This document shows, in pieces, positions 48,395-58,450 of a stretch of DNA of 64,000 nt; the stretch's first letter is position 1; each line of letters begins with the position of its first letter. Source of the DNA: Elgaria multicarinata webbii (taxonomy: Eukaryota; Chordata; Lepidosauria; Squamata; Anguidae); NCBI RefSeq assembly GCF_023053635.1, contig NC_086173.1:145361197-145425196 (forward strand), written 5' to 3'. Below the pieces are notes generated by a model. That model was given only the letters and a program-made list of their open reading frames with translations. It was not told the origin of the DNA and made no database searches. The position numbers and the translations under genes are program-made.

Positions 48395-49240
48395 CTTATA
48401 GGACGAGGTGCAGAAACTCAGACCCAGAGGCCAAATCCAACCCTCTGGGGTCCCCCAGAAGACCACACCCACTTCTCCTGGCCCCACCTCCTTTTCCCCA
48501 ACCACCAATTGTTTGATGGTTTCCTGACTTTTCTGCAGTTCTCCACCCACCCACCCACCCCATTCTAAAAGGTTGAAATGCCTCTGAAATGCCTGTCTCT
48601 AGAGTAAAGTGGGAAGGGCATGGGACGGAGCGAGGAGAGAGCAAAACGTCTGGTTGAAGAGAGGAGCGGAAGGGAAAGAGGGAGCTGAAAAGAGAGGAGG
48701 CAGAAGGAGGGAGTTGAAGGAGAAACGGGGAGGAAGGAAAGAGAAATCGGCAGCATCATGAGGAGGAGGAGGAGGGGGGGAGACCGTCTGCAGTTTCGTG
48801 AAGAGCTCACCTCGGCACGGAGAGAGACAAGCAACCAGGGAACTAAAGAACTGGAATAAACAAGCGTTGTTGGACCGCTGAACCTAACACTGTGCTTCAC
48901 AGAGAACTGCGGGTTAAAAAATAGTTGATTCATAGTTGTGTTAATTGTTTTCTTCATGTTGTTATTCTCTAATCCTTCTTTAGCAAAGTAAATTCTGTTA
49001 AATATTTATTTGGTTTGGTCTCTGGAGTGCCTGCAGTCTGCCCCTCCTCATCCTAGTCATAGAAACCGGAAAAGTCACACCTCTCCTAAGGCTCAGGCCC
49101 TGGCAGTAAGAGTTTTCTGCTAAAATAGCTTGGCAGTTTGAGCCCCACCCCTTTCACCTTTGGCTCCGCCCACCACTGGAATGCGCCCCCCCCCAGCTTC
49201 TCTGAAATGAAATTTGGCCCTCAGGCTGAAAGGGATCCTG
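48395..49240 (+). repeat. hAT-like repeat, longest copy
   Basis: The left block (AAACTCAGACCCAGAGGCCA, CCCTCTGGGGTCCCCCAG, CACCCACCCCATTCTAAAAG) and right block (GGCTCCGCCCACCACTGGAA, AAATTTGGCCCTCAGGCTGA) are about 550 bp apart. The spacer holds a purine-rich tract (48,650-48,785) and other unrelated-looking sequence. Confidence 0.5.
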
Positions 49241-49556
49241 CACCCCCTTTCATTTCCCCACTCCTGGGCTCCCACTTTTCCCTGTTCTGGTTCTTATTCC
49301 AGAACCCATTGGCAATCAGCTTGCTTGCTCATTCCCTACAACACAGACTCCTCAGCCCCCCTCCCTGACCTCAATAAACTCTGTTGACTCTCCCTCTCTT
49401 AGGGCTTGGTGTCCCTTCTGTGGGTGGAATAAGAGGTCAACATGTCTTTTGGCCCCAGGGCATGATGGGAATATCGCCATCTTTTTAAGCTGCTACAGCA
49501 GCAATACATGGATAGGGATCAGGAGGTTGCTGGCAGAGGGAAAAAGGAACTTGCCC

Positions 49557-49562
49557 TTTATT
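49557..49562 (-). terminator. Candidate poly(A) signal of gene B
   Basis: AATAAA on the minus strand, about 115 nt after the stop codon of gene B. Confidence 0.5.
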
Positions 49563-49677
49563 GCTGTCCCAGGATAGGTTTACTGTCTAAGCAAAAAGAG
49601 GGGTGTCTGTCCGTTCAGGCATTTCCAAAGAATGGAAGGGACCGTTTACGAAGGAATGAGATTTGCACAAATATCTA

Positions 49678-51557
49678 TCAAGGGAAATTAGCAGGGGGAA
49701 CTTGAGGAGGGGCCTGGGTCCAGCTTTCGGCAGGGTCCGTCAGACTCTCACCCCCCTGTCCAAGGTCATTCTGCCTTATGGTCCTCCATGCATCACCAGG
49801 AGATTTGGCCGTCCACTGAAAAGGGCCAGCTGGATCCAGGGGGACCGGCCAGATGTCCCGCTGCTCCAGTGGACGCCTCCGTTCTCCTTCGCCCTCCCAC
49901 CAGTTGGGGGCAACCGCGGCCAGTAAAGCATCCTCTTGGTGGTTCTGTGGCTGGTTTTGGCCCTCGGCAAAGGCGTGCGCACGCTGATGCCGGTTGCGAT
50001 GGGAGCTGCGCCCAAACCGTTTCCCACAATGGGCGCAAGGAAAGGGCTTCTCTCCGGTGTGCGAGAGCCGGTGGCGGTCGAAGTGCGAGCTCCAGGCAAA
50101 CCCCTTGCCACAGACGTCGCACTGGTAGGGCTTCTCGCCGCGATGCAGCCGCCGGTGACGCTCGAGCACCGCTGTGGAGCTGAACCCTTTGCCGCACTCC
50201 GGGCACCGGTGAGGTTTGGCCTCGGCGTTGTGGAGCCGTCGATGCGCGGCCAGCGTGGCCCCCAAGGCAAAGGTCTTGCCGCACTCCCCGCAGCCATGGG
50301 GACGGGCCCCGGTGTGGATCCGCCGGTGCCTCTCCAAGTGGGAGCCCACGGCGAAGCCCCGGCCACAGTCGCCGCACGCGTAGGGCTTCTCCCCAGTGTG
50401 GATCCGCCGGTGCCTCTCCAGGTGGGAGCTCCATCCAAAGCTCTTGCCGCAGTCAGGGCACTGGTGGGGCCTGCCGCCGGTGTGGCTGAGCTGGTGCTTG
50501 GCCAGGGAGGCCGGGTCCCTGAAGCCCCGGGTGCAGTCCGGGCAGGGGTAAGGCCTGTCCTTGCTGTGGGTGTGCTGGTGCTTGAGGAGGGCGGAGCACC
50601 AGCTAAACCGCCGCCCACATTCCGAGCACTGGTAGGGCTTCTCGCCCGTGTGGACGCGCTGGTGTTTGAGCAGGTTAGAGCTCTGGCTGAAGCCCTTTCC
50701 ACACAGGGCGCACCGATGAGGCTGCTCCTTCTCCGTCTCCTTCTCCTCCGCAGCTTCCACGTCCTTGTGCTCCAGAGGGGTCTGGGTGCCCTTGTGCTTG
50801 AAGCGGTGAGGGTGCGTCACGTGGTTGACCCGCTTGCCGCAGTCGGCGCACTTCGAGGGCGGCGCCTCCTCGGGCAGCGCCGACATGGAGTGGGTCCGCA
50901 TGTGGCGGTCCAGGTGGGAGCTCCACGCAAACGCCCGTCCGCATTCGCGGCACTTATATGGCTTCTCCCCCGTGTGGATCCGCCGGTGTCTCTCGAGATG
51001 GGAGCTCCATGCAAAACTTTTCCCGCAGTCCACGCACTCGTGGGGCTTTTCCCCGGCGTGGCTCTTGCGGTGGCGCTCCAGGGCGGCAGGGTCGCTGAAA
51101 CACTTCCCGCACTCGGGGCAGCGGTTGGGCTTCTCGCCCCCCGGCGCGTGGATCCGCTGGTGGGTCAGCAGAGTGGAGCTCACGCTGAAGCTCTTCCCGC
51201 AGTCTGGGCAGCGGTACGGCCGTTCCCCCGTGTGGGTCCTCTGGTGTATCGTCAGGTCTGACCGTTGAATGAAGCTCTTCCCACATTCGTCACACTCATA
51301 GGGCTTCTCTCCGGTGTGGATCTTCTGGTGTTTCACCAAGGCAGACTTGTGGCTGAAGGTTTTGCCACATTCATGGCAGACGTTGGGGTTGGGAGGGGGT
51401 GGCAGAGGGGATGAGGGTGCAGGGACCAGGGGGCTCTCGTCTTGGACCTCAGTACCCTCATCTGCACCCTGGGGGCTCTGGAAGACTGCAGCAGCAGGAT
51501 CCACCTCTTGGGAATCTCCCTGTGCTGGATTCTCTTCTTCCACGTTCTCGTTTATTG
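49678..51557 (-). CDS. Zinc-finger gene B: 16-finger exon
   Basis: The last exon of a 688-residue predicted KRAB zinc-finger protein. The acceptor (CTGATCTTGCAG|CAAT at 51,558) accepts phase 1 from the KRAB-B exon. An acidic, Pro-rich linker (about residues 64-121, with [10 protein letters not shown]) precedes the fingers. I count 15 canonical C2H2 fingers from VCHECGKTF to [10 protein letters not shown], plus one degenerate finger 7 ([13 protein letters not shown]), which is followed by a charged Glu/Lys spacer ([13 protein letters not shown]) splitting the array into 6 and 9. Fingers 5, 6, 11 and 15 carry WSSH(L/F)xR helices as in gene A. An 80-residue tail with a W-rich stretch ([14 protein letters not shown]) follows. 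Family role: nuclear DNA-binding repressor; its target is unknown. It is tail to tail with gene A. Confidence 0.95.
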
Positions 51558-51597
51558 CTGCAAGATCAGAGACAGGAAGAAGAATTAGTCAGAGTTC

Positions 51598-51832
51598 TGC
51601 ATATCTTGTAATCTTGAAGTCTCCCCACCTCTTACTTCATGCATTCTTGTCCTGCCTGACAGCTGGGAAGAATGAAATCTCTTAAGGATGAAAATGTCAC
51701 AAGCCTTTTTGCAGAACTCTGTGTCGTTTGGCTTGTGACATTCTCATCCTTAAGAGATTTCATTCTTCCCGGCTGACAGGCAGGACAAGAATGCATGAAA
51801 TCAGGGCAGACTTCAAGATTGCAAGATCTGCT
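51598..51832. repeat. Long hairpin in gene B's last intron
   Basis: Arms of about 105 bp (51,598-51,705 and 51,729-51,832) around a 23-nt loop. GAATGAAATCTCTTAAGGAT pairs with ATCCTTAAGAGATTTCATTC, and CATGCATTCTTGTCCTGCCT with AGGCAGGACAAGAATGCATG (overall roughly 90% paired). It starts only about 40 nt upstream of the finger-exon acceptor. It is probably a MITE, with a possible effect on splicing or RNA editing. Confidence 0.93.
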
Positions 51833-52566
51833 TTGGTTGTTATTGTTTTTTTACTACTACTACTACAACTATTTTATTATTTACTGTATTTTTATCTCTC
51901 TTTTTAGACAACTATTGTCTCGTAAAATGGCTCACATCAATAAAAACATGGGTGTGGGGTGGGTGGGGCTTAAAAACTAAAAAGACAAAGACACACAAGA
52001 AATGGAAGTAGAGGGAAAAGAAAGAGGAGTTTTTCATGGCCAGAACAAGACCTAGAACTTCAAGATCCACCAGTAGCAGTCAGCTACCTATACCTCTCCA
52101 TGAGCCAAACACCAGGGTGATTCCCTAGGTACATGTACAAGTCCACATCTAAGTTACTCCTGATCAGGTATTCCAAATAAAACCCTGAAATTGCTTAACA
52201 GACCAGCACGAAGACCTGGTATGAGATTGCTTTGTAAGGACTAGTTCTCACAAACAGCAGAAGAGGTAGTAAGCCGGTGCCACTTCTGACTGCGCATGGG
52301 AGATCACATGGGTAATGGCTCTTCCCTTGCTCCTAGAAGACTAAATGTCAGGGAGAAAGGCTTCAAGCCTAGTCATTTCCTGACACCTAGTTTTCTCTGT
52401 ACAGGGCAAGGATATATTTTTGTATGGAGGAGGAGTGTTGTCAGTCCCCATCTGACAAGGCACAGTCTAGACGCAGGCTTACTAGCTCATCTGCTGTTTG
52501 TGAAAACTCAGCCTACAACAAAGCTGTGAGTCAACAAGCCCACACAATTTACTACCCTGCAAGACT
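51833..52566 (-). other. Gene B intron sequence, unassigned
   Basis: AT-rich start (ACTACTACTACTACAACT), then sequence without recognisable repeats or exons. Confidence 0.35.
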
Positions 52567-53061
52567 ACTGGGCATGTTCAGACGACACAATAGCCAACCT
52601 TGCCCTTATAGTCCACGCCACGGATGATTATTGGAATGTTGCGCTTGGGCAACATGCTAATAACTCTTCCGTGGAGAAGGCTACAGGGCTGGCTTGGCTA
52701 TTCCTCTCTCCCTCCCCCTCTGCACTGAATGGCGGCGCTGGTTCCCCCTTACCTTATCGGTGTGCCGCCATTCCATGGGCAGAGGGGTGTGTGTGTGGGA
52801 GAAGCTCCCCTGCCTCCTTCTTCTGCAGCAGCAGCTATGGAAGGACACACCCTGCAGGCACCACCACAGAAACGAGTGGCAGGCAGATCTTGGGCCTCGG
52901 TGTCGAAACAAACGGGCAGAGCTGGAGAAGGAGGTGCCTGCGATGTGTGTCCCTCTGCAGTCGCTGCAGCAAGAACCGGTAGGCAGATCTCCTCCCGAGG
53001 AGGTTATTTCTAGAAAATAACCAACCATGGGGTGGTTTTTGCCCCACAGATGACACAATAT

Positions 53062-53092
<31 letters not shown>

Positions 53093-53244
53093 TTTTATTA
53101 CATTTATATACCGCCCCACAGCCGAAGCTCTCTGGGTGGTTTACAACATTAAAAATAGTAAACTTTAAATAGTCAATGGTGTACTATTTAGTCAACCATG
53201 GACTATTGAATCAATGGTTGACTATTGTGTCGCCCGAACCCAGT
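52567..53244. mobile_element. TIR element ACTGGG...CCCAGT, 678 bp
   Basis: Left end ACTGGGCATGTTCAGACGAC and ACAATAGCCAACC; right end, reversed, ACTGGGTTCGGGCGACACAA and TAGTCAACC, inverted over about 33 bp. The interior is GC-rich and non-coding with an internal TGACACAATA motif. An L2 tail fragment (53,057-53,160) is inserted. Superfamily open. Confidence 0.65.
53057..53160 (-). repeat. L2-type LINE tail fragment
   Basis: (TTTA)n run, then ATATACCGCCCCACAGCCGA and AGCTCTCTGGGTGGTTTAC. Confidence 0.85.
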
Positions 53245-53507
53245 CATTTACCGGGCTGATAGAAGAGGGGTGGAAGTGCTCCGACCCTCCTGCGGTTGTC
53301 TGCTGCATTTAAATGCTGGGCACATAGAGGGGAGGATTGCTCCATCTTTCCTCCGTCAGCCCACTCACTTGCCTGCAAGCAATTCCTTCTTGGGCTACTA
53401 GGCTAGTTCTCAAATGCAAGGCTGCTCCAACATTCATAAATTTCACAACAAATGTATTCAGGTTGCAGCATTCAGGATTTTGAAGTGCAGCAATCCAGGT
53501 ACTTTGC

Positions 53508-53690
53508 ATATATTTATTTATTTATTGCACTTATATACCGCTCCCATAGCCAGGACTCTCTGGGCAGTTTACAGAAATTCTAAAATTAAGATTAAAACGA
53601 GTATACAAAATTTAAAATTCTAAAACACAAAACATACACACATAAAGCATTAAAAACCGTTAAAACACTATCTGGGTAGCAGAGAATTCT
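53508..53690 (-). repeat. L2-type LINE tail fragment
   Basis: TATTTATTTATTTATTGCAC, ACTCTCTGGGCAGTTTACAG and an A-rich 3' UTR. Confidence 0.8.
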
Positions 53691-53718
53691 AAACCTTTTG
53701 GCTGGGCTCAGGACTCAC

Positions 53719-53814
53719 CTGGAGGGATGCCTCTCGGCCCCTGAAAGTCAAAGGCTGTTGCTTCATCTCCTCGTTCTGTTCGGGTCAGCAAGTCAGGCTT
53801 GGGCAGTGGAAATT
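53719..53814 (-). CDS. Zinc-finger gene B: KRAB-B-like exon
   Basis: 96 nt with an acceptor (CCTCTGAAAAG|AAT) and a strong donor (CTCCAG|GTGAGT). Joined in phase 1 to the KRAB-A exon it reads EFPLPKPDLLTRTERGDE, which matches the KRAB-B pattern FP(I/L)PKP(E/D)LI..LERGEE, then ATAFDFQGPRGIPP. A length divisible by three means it can be skipped without breaking the frame, as is common for KRAB-B exons. Contributes residues 31-62. Confidence 0.85.
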
Positions 53815-54336
53815 CTTTTCAGAGGAAAGATGGGTGGGGTGGGGGTGGGGGTGGGGGAGAATGCAAGAACAGCTTAGTTAAGGCACCCAAGCTAAAAACA
53901 ATCAAACAAATATTTACCATTCTCAAGTTCCAATAGTTGCAACAGGTGGGCAGAAATTAGACCTGAATCTATGGGTAAATCTCTGGGTAACCAGTAGTAG
54001 ATCAGAGATCTCTGGTGATTGGGCAGCACAGAAATGCTAACAGGGTGGTTAACTCTCAGTTGTTTAACAATAGAAAGAACACCCTCCTCGCATTTGCAAA
54101 TTAGGTTACTGAATCAAAGAAAATTTGGGGCAGACCCCAAAGTAGATTTTTATGAGAAAAGACTGTGAACTCAATTCTGGCACTGAAAACTGCATGCTGC
54201 ATGAAAACTATTAATTTTAAGTATAGGTCTACCCTTGAGCCACTCTTTTTTCCCCACCTGGCTCTGGTTGGTGATTCTTGGGGTTGTATCAAAAAGTAGA
54301 TTGCACAAGCTGAAGTCTGCCCACTCCTGTCATAGA

Positions 54337-54337
<1 letters not shown>

Positions 54338-54375
<38 letters not shown>

Positions 54376-54402
54376 CATCATCATCATCATCATCATCATC
54401 AT
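54338..54402. repeat. (ATT)n(ATC)n microsatellite
   Basis: About 12 ATT units pass into 9 ATC units at the 3' end of the adjoining L2. Confidence 0.97.
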
Positions 54403-55270
54403 CTATTCCGCCTCATAGTCGAAGCTCTCTGGGCAATTTACGTAAGATTAAAAATAATATACAAGATTGAAAACCACAAAAACATGCAAGATACACAGAA
54501 ACATATATCTAAAAACAACTATAAACAAGTTTATGAACAACTATAAAAACAGATCTAAGATTGATGAAGCTCATCGCATATTGCTAAATGACTGAGAAAA
54601 GAGAAAGGTCTTAACCTGGCGCTGAAAAGATAGCAATGTTGGCACCGGGTGGGCCTTGTTGGGGAGATTATTCCATAATTGAGGGGCCACCGCTGTTAAG
54701 GCCCTCTCCCTTCTGGCCATCCTCCGAGCTTCTCCCAGAGTAGGCACCTGGAGAAGGGCCTTAGATGTTGAACATAGTGTATTTATTTATTACATTTTTA
54801 TCCCACCTTTTTTCCCTCCAAGGAACCCAAGGTGGCGTACATAATCCTCCTCGTCCTCTTCATTTTATCCTCACAACAACCCTGTGAGGTAGGTTGGGCT
54901 GAGAGTCTGTGACTGGCCCAAAGTCACCCAGTGGGTTTCCATGGCTGAGTGGGGACTAGAACCCAGATCTCCGAACTCCCAGTCCAACACTTTAGCCACT
55001 ACACCACACTTGCTCTTGCGTGTACGAGTAGGTTCATGTCAGGATTCAGGAAAGGTGTTCCATCAGGTATTGTGGTCCTGAGCCATGTAAGGCTTTATAG
55101 GTTAGAACCAGCACCTTGAATCAGGCTCGGAAACATACAGGCAGCCAATGCAAGCGGGCCAGAGTTGGTCTTATATGTTCGAACCTTCTGGTCCCTGTTA
55201 TTAATCTGGCCGCCGCATTTTGCACAAGCTGCAGTTTCTGAATCATCTTCAAAGGCAGCCCCACATAGAA
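54403..55270 (-). mobile_element. L2-type LINE split by a SINE
   Basis: The tail and C-terminal region (CTCTGGGCAATTTACG; minus-strand RRAL-like end region, CCACCGCTGTTAAGGCCCTC) run to about 54,780. The rest (GAGTAGGTTCATGTCAGGAT, TTGGTCTTATATGTTCGAAC, CAAGCTGCAGTTTCTGAATC) lies at 55,018-55,270. The order agrees with the copy at 30.1-31.0 kb. Confidence 0.88.
54781..55017 (-). repeat. Sauria-type SINE inserted in L2
   Basis: Full minus-strand SINE: LINE-like tail (TATCCCACCTTTTTTCCCTC-like, GGAACCCAAGGTGGCG), body (AACCCTGTGAGGTAGGTTGG, GTGACTGGCCCAAAGTCACC) and reversed tRNA head (GGGACTAGAACCCAGATCTC, TAGCCACTACACCACACT). GTGTA flanks both sides, a possible short target duplication. Confidence 0.88.
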
Positions 55271-55479
55271 ATCATCACCCAGCCATGATTTCTAAGAAAA
55301 GGAGATAGCCAGGCTTGTCCTTCTTTAATCAGCACCCTTTCCCTGATATAAACACTCTCTATTTACTCAGCCATCAAGGAACTACACTTTAAACTTGTTT
55401 AGGGAGATTTGCCTATTCTTACTCCACATGTTTCTGGGCCCTGAAAAAAGATGAACCTCATCAACCTTTTTACTCTGTA

Positions 55480-55531
55480 CAGCACCATGTACATTGATGG
55501 CGCTATATAAATAAATAATAATAATAATAAC
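55480..55531 (+). repeat. LINE-end signature with (ATA)n tail
   Basis: CTGTACAGCACCATGTACAT then GGCGCTATATAAATAAATAA and ATA repeats. Same signature at 27.8, 38.2 and 59.9 kb. Confidence 0.6.
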
Positions 55532-55548
55532 CTTGGCATAACATTGAC

Positions 55549-55702
55549 CTGGTTCGCACAGCATGACAATCCACCATGGCTTAATTTGCCTGCTGGGGCT
55601 GTCACGTTATGCTGCCTGGTTTACTGTGACTTTTCATGGAGCCCAGAACAACATGACAGCCCCCACCCCTATGGTGGGCTGTTGTGACGTGCAAACAGGC
55701 TA
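55549..55702. repeat. Short TIR element
   Basis: CCTGGTTCGCACAGCATGAC and, reversed, GTTGTGACGTGCAAACAGG at the ends. CAATCCACCATGG faces CTATGGTGGGCTG. Confidence 0.6.
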
Positions 55703-56084
55703 AGTTCTGCCCATCATCCTCAGTTCTTCAAACCCATTCAGGGTTTATTCAAATGACTATGGGAGAACTCAAAGTGTCCTCCTCCTTATAAGGAATTTGG
55801 ATAAACAGAAAGGCTATTTACATATGGAGGGGCTATGAACACACAGCACATTTGTTTGTGTTTGCTGTGCAAGCTCTGAATTTGACAGCTGGAACATCTG
55901 ACATTTGAAAGTCTTGACTCTCTCCTTTCTTTTTAAAGAAAAAAATGCTAAGCAACTTAGAACCAGGATACTTCAAAGATCCCCTGGTCTTCTACCAGCT
56001 TGCTCAGTTATTATGCTCATCAGGAAATACCCTCCTAATAGTACCCAAGATTTCAGAGATTTAGTCCATCATGGCTTGAAATAT

Positions 56085-56290
56085 GGCCTTTAGTCTGATA
56101 AAGCCCACTCTCTGGAACTCCTTACCAGTACAAATTAGACAGGTGCCAACTCTCCTGGAGTTTTGGTGCCTATCGAAAATGTACTTGTTCCGACAAGCAA
56201 AGTAATTTAGTCCTCTGTATGAAGGCATGCTTTTGTACATCACTTAGACATTTCTTCAACGTGTTTCATAAATATTGTTAAATCAAGAGT
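56085..56290 (+). mobile_element. L2-like LINE 3' end, plus strand
   Basis: The plus strand reads WNSLPVQIRQVPTLLEFWCL then SKMYLFRQAK, matching the L2 end WN(D/E)LP...F+RQLKTFLF. It is decayed and of another subfamily than the minus-strand copies. Confidence 0.6.
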
Positions 56291-56448
56291 CGCTTGGAGT
56301 TGCCCAATGAAAGATTCTGTGTAACTTGAAAGCTTGCATATGCACACAAACAGAAATCAATGTAATACAAAAAGTTGCATTACCAATTTTGAATTTCTCA
56401 TTTTCTGGGCTAACATCAAAAGATAAACTTTTAACTATTTTAGCACCT

Positions 56449-56451
56449 ATC

Positions 56452-56489
<38 letters not shown>

Positions 56490-56490
56490 A
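56449..56490. repeat. (CTAT)n microsatellite
   Basis: About nine CTAT units. Confidence 0.97.
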
Positions 56491-56631
56491 ATCCATAGAC
56501 ATACACACACATACAGTACTATATACAAAATGGAGTTCACCCCCAAGACATCATGTAGGGAGGACACAACTGAGATGAACCCAACACGGGTCGTTGCGTT
56601 TTCCAGCCACAGAAAATAAATGGATCCCTAC

Positions 56632-56755
56632 CAAGTGCCATCAGCGTCTCATAACTCTCCTGCATGACGTCCCGGTACAAGGCCCTCTGCCGTGGATCCA
56701 GTAGCACATACTGCTCCATCATAACCAGCAGCCGCTGTTCTGCAGATCACAACTT
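56632..56755 (-). CDS. Zinc-finger gene B: KRAB-A exon
   Basis: An acceptor lies at 56,756 (TTGTTTCAG|AAG; an alternative CTGCAG|AAC would start at 56,739) and a donor at 56,631 (GCACTTG|GTAGGG). The start codon is 56,722 (ATGATGG; the second ATG has the better context). It encodes [20 protein letters not shown]... TLMAL, the same N-terminally short KRAB-A as gene A. The coding part is 91 nt, ending in phase 1 and joining the KRAB-B-like exon in frame. Confidence 0.88.
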
Positions 56756-56862
56756 CTGAAACAACAAACACGGTCCCACTGGCATCTGAATCCCAAGAAA
56801 AGGAAGACCCGAGGTATTTCCAACAGTAAACTAGCGTTGGTTTTATTGACTAACTACATCTT

Positions 56863-57113
56863 CAGGGCCGGCACTACCATTAGGCCAACTAGGCAGCCGC
56901 TCTTAGGGTGCAGACCTCAGAGGGGCACAGTACTTCACTTTAAGGGTCACACTTTTATACAAATTAGCTGGGTTTTTAAAAAAATAATAATAAGAGGAAA
57001 ATATAATAGTTCAGAAACTCTTCTTGAACAGCTGAATCAAAGTTGGCAATTTTGGGGGGGCGGGGAAGTAGCTCGCCTTGCCTAGGGCGCAAAATATTCT
57101 GGCATCGGCCCTG
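56863..57113. mobile_element. hAT-like non-autonomous element with 8-bp TSD
   Basis: 251 bp, starting CAGGGCCGGCACTACCATTA and ending TGGCATCGGCCCTG. Flanked by TACATCTT (56,855-56,862) and TACATCCT (57,114-57,121), an 8-bp duplication with one mismatch, as expected for hAT insertion. AT-rich non-coding interior. Confidence 0.85.
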
Positions 57114-57239
57114 TACATCCTGTATTAGATCTGGTTGTTAACTAGCTCAAGAGTAGGGTAGCCCAGGAGAGGGCTCCTTCCCCTTTCATAGCTGTATGAA
57201 AGGGGAATGAAAGCTATGAAATGAAAGCTATGAAAGCTC

Positions 57240-57335
57240 TAGAATTCCTTCTAGAGGGAATTTCAGCAGGAGGAGCTTACAAGATAACTATTAAACATAG
57301 CAGAACCTTGTCCCTTTGCATCTGGCCACTCTACC
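57240..57335. repeat. Foldback repeat fragment
   Basis: GAGGGAATTTCAGCAGGAGG, CAGAACCTTGTCCCTTTGC and ATCTGGCCACTCTACC follow the 35.5-kb family. Confidence 0.5.
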
Positions 57336-58125
57336 TGGGAGACTTGGCCGAGAGATGAGCTAGAATTTTGAATGAATATGTGAATAAATATTTGTGAAAA
57401 TGTTCCTATTCTCGTCCCCCTCCACCAATAAAAATATTGCCTCCTTCTTTTCAGCTCCTTTATACAAAAAGCTGCACCTGTTGAAGGTCTCACTATCATT
57501 AGGGTTGCCACTTTTTTCCTGGCAGGGCTCTTGTACATTTAACTGCTGCTTGGTAGCCAGAAATTCAACACAGCAAGCTTCCCACCGCCAACCTGTGGGG
57601 CAGGAACACATCAATGAGAAAGGATAAACTTCTGCCCATTGCGAAGTGGTGAAAGGCACAGGAACACTGCCAGAAGAAAAAGTAGCAACCCTATTGTGTA
57701 GCTGACAAAAGCTCCTGTAAAAAAAGGGAGGTGGCACACCCGTCAGAAATGCTGTTGTCAGATGTGCATGAATTTTGGATTATTCATCAGTAAGACTTCT
57801 TGATGTTAACACTGAAACAGCCGTGGTGTTTTCGTTTATTACAACCATAATAATAAAAAATCTTGTGCAGCCTATGTACGCATAATTGAAAACAAATGCT
57901 AAAAGAAAATAGCGCCGGTAAATTTCTCTCCACGCAGGACCAAGAAAAGCAGAGGTTTTAAAAATAGACGGCTGATTTTTAAGTCCCCGTTCACATATTG
58001 ATCAGATCCACCTGTCCTCTCTTGTATTGTGTAAAACGAGCGCCCCTGAGCCCCAGGCACCCAGGTGTGAATGGAAGGCTAAAATGGAGTCTTTTCAAAA
58101 GCTTCTCTCCTGAATGGTATCCGGG
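57336..58125 (-). other. Gene B intron 1 sequence
   Basis: No exon or clear repeat apart from a foldback-like fragment at 57,500-57,545 (GGGTTGCCACTTTTTTCC, GGCAGGGCTCTTGTACA). Confidence 0.35.
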
Positions 58126-58146
58126 CTGAGCTCTTTTCTCAGTTAC

Positions 58147-58450
58147 CTGGAGCCTCGGGCTGCTGAAGGGTTAACGGCTGCAATGCCCGCGGCTCCCCCA
58201 GGGGGCTGAGACCAGCCAGAGCCGAGTTCTCCCTTCGGTCGGCCACTCAGCAAACGCTCCTCCGGGCGCAGACTTTAAACAGGAGGAGCAGTCGCGGCTC
58301 CCAGGTCACTCCGTGCGGGCTCCCACACGGCTGCCGAGAGCCAGGGTGACCTAGGAAGCTCAGCCCCCTGATATCCTGGGTGGGAAGAACGGAGAAAACG
58401 GGCTCCCCTTCCTTAGCAATAATAGCCAGGGCCCTCTGGTGGTCGTAGCT
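58147..58450 (-). promoter_or_regulatory. Candidate promoter and exon 1 of gene B
   Basis: CpG-containing block on the minus strand ending in a consensus donor (GGCTCCAG|GTAACT, exon end at 58,147), 1.4 kb upstream of the KRAB-A exon. A CTCF-like GCCCTCTGGTGGTCGTAG lies at 58,431-58,448. There is no clear TATA box. Exon 1 would be 5' UTR only. Confidence 0.5.

Noticed and set aside
49936-51261. 441-codon plus-strand open frame over gene B's fingers
   Set aside because: Antisense shadow of GC-rich finger repeats with no recognisable protein.
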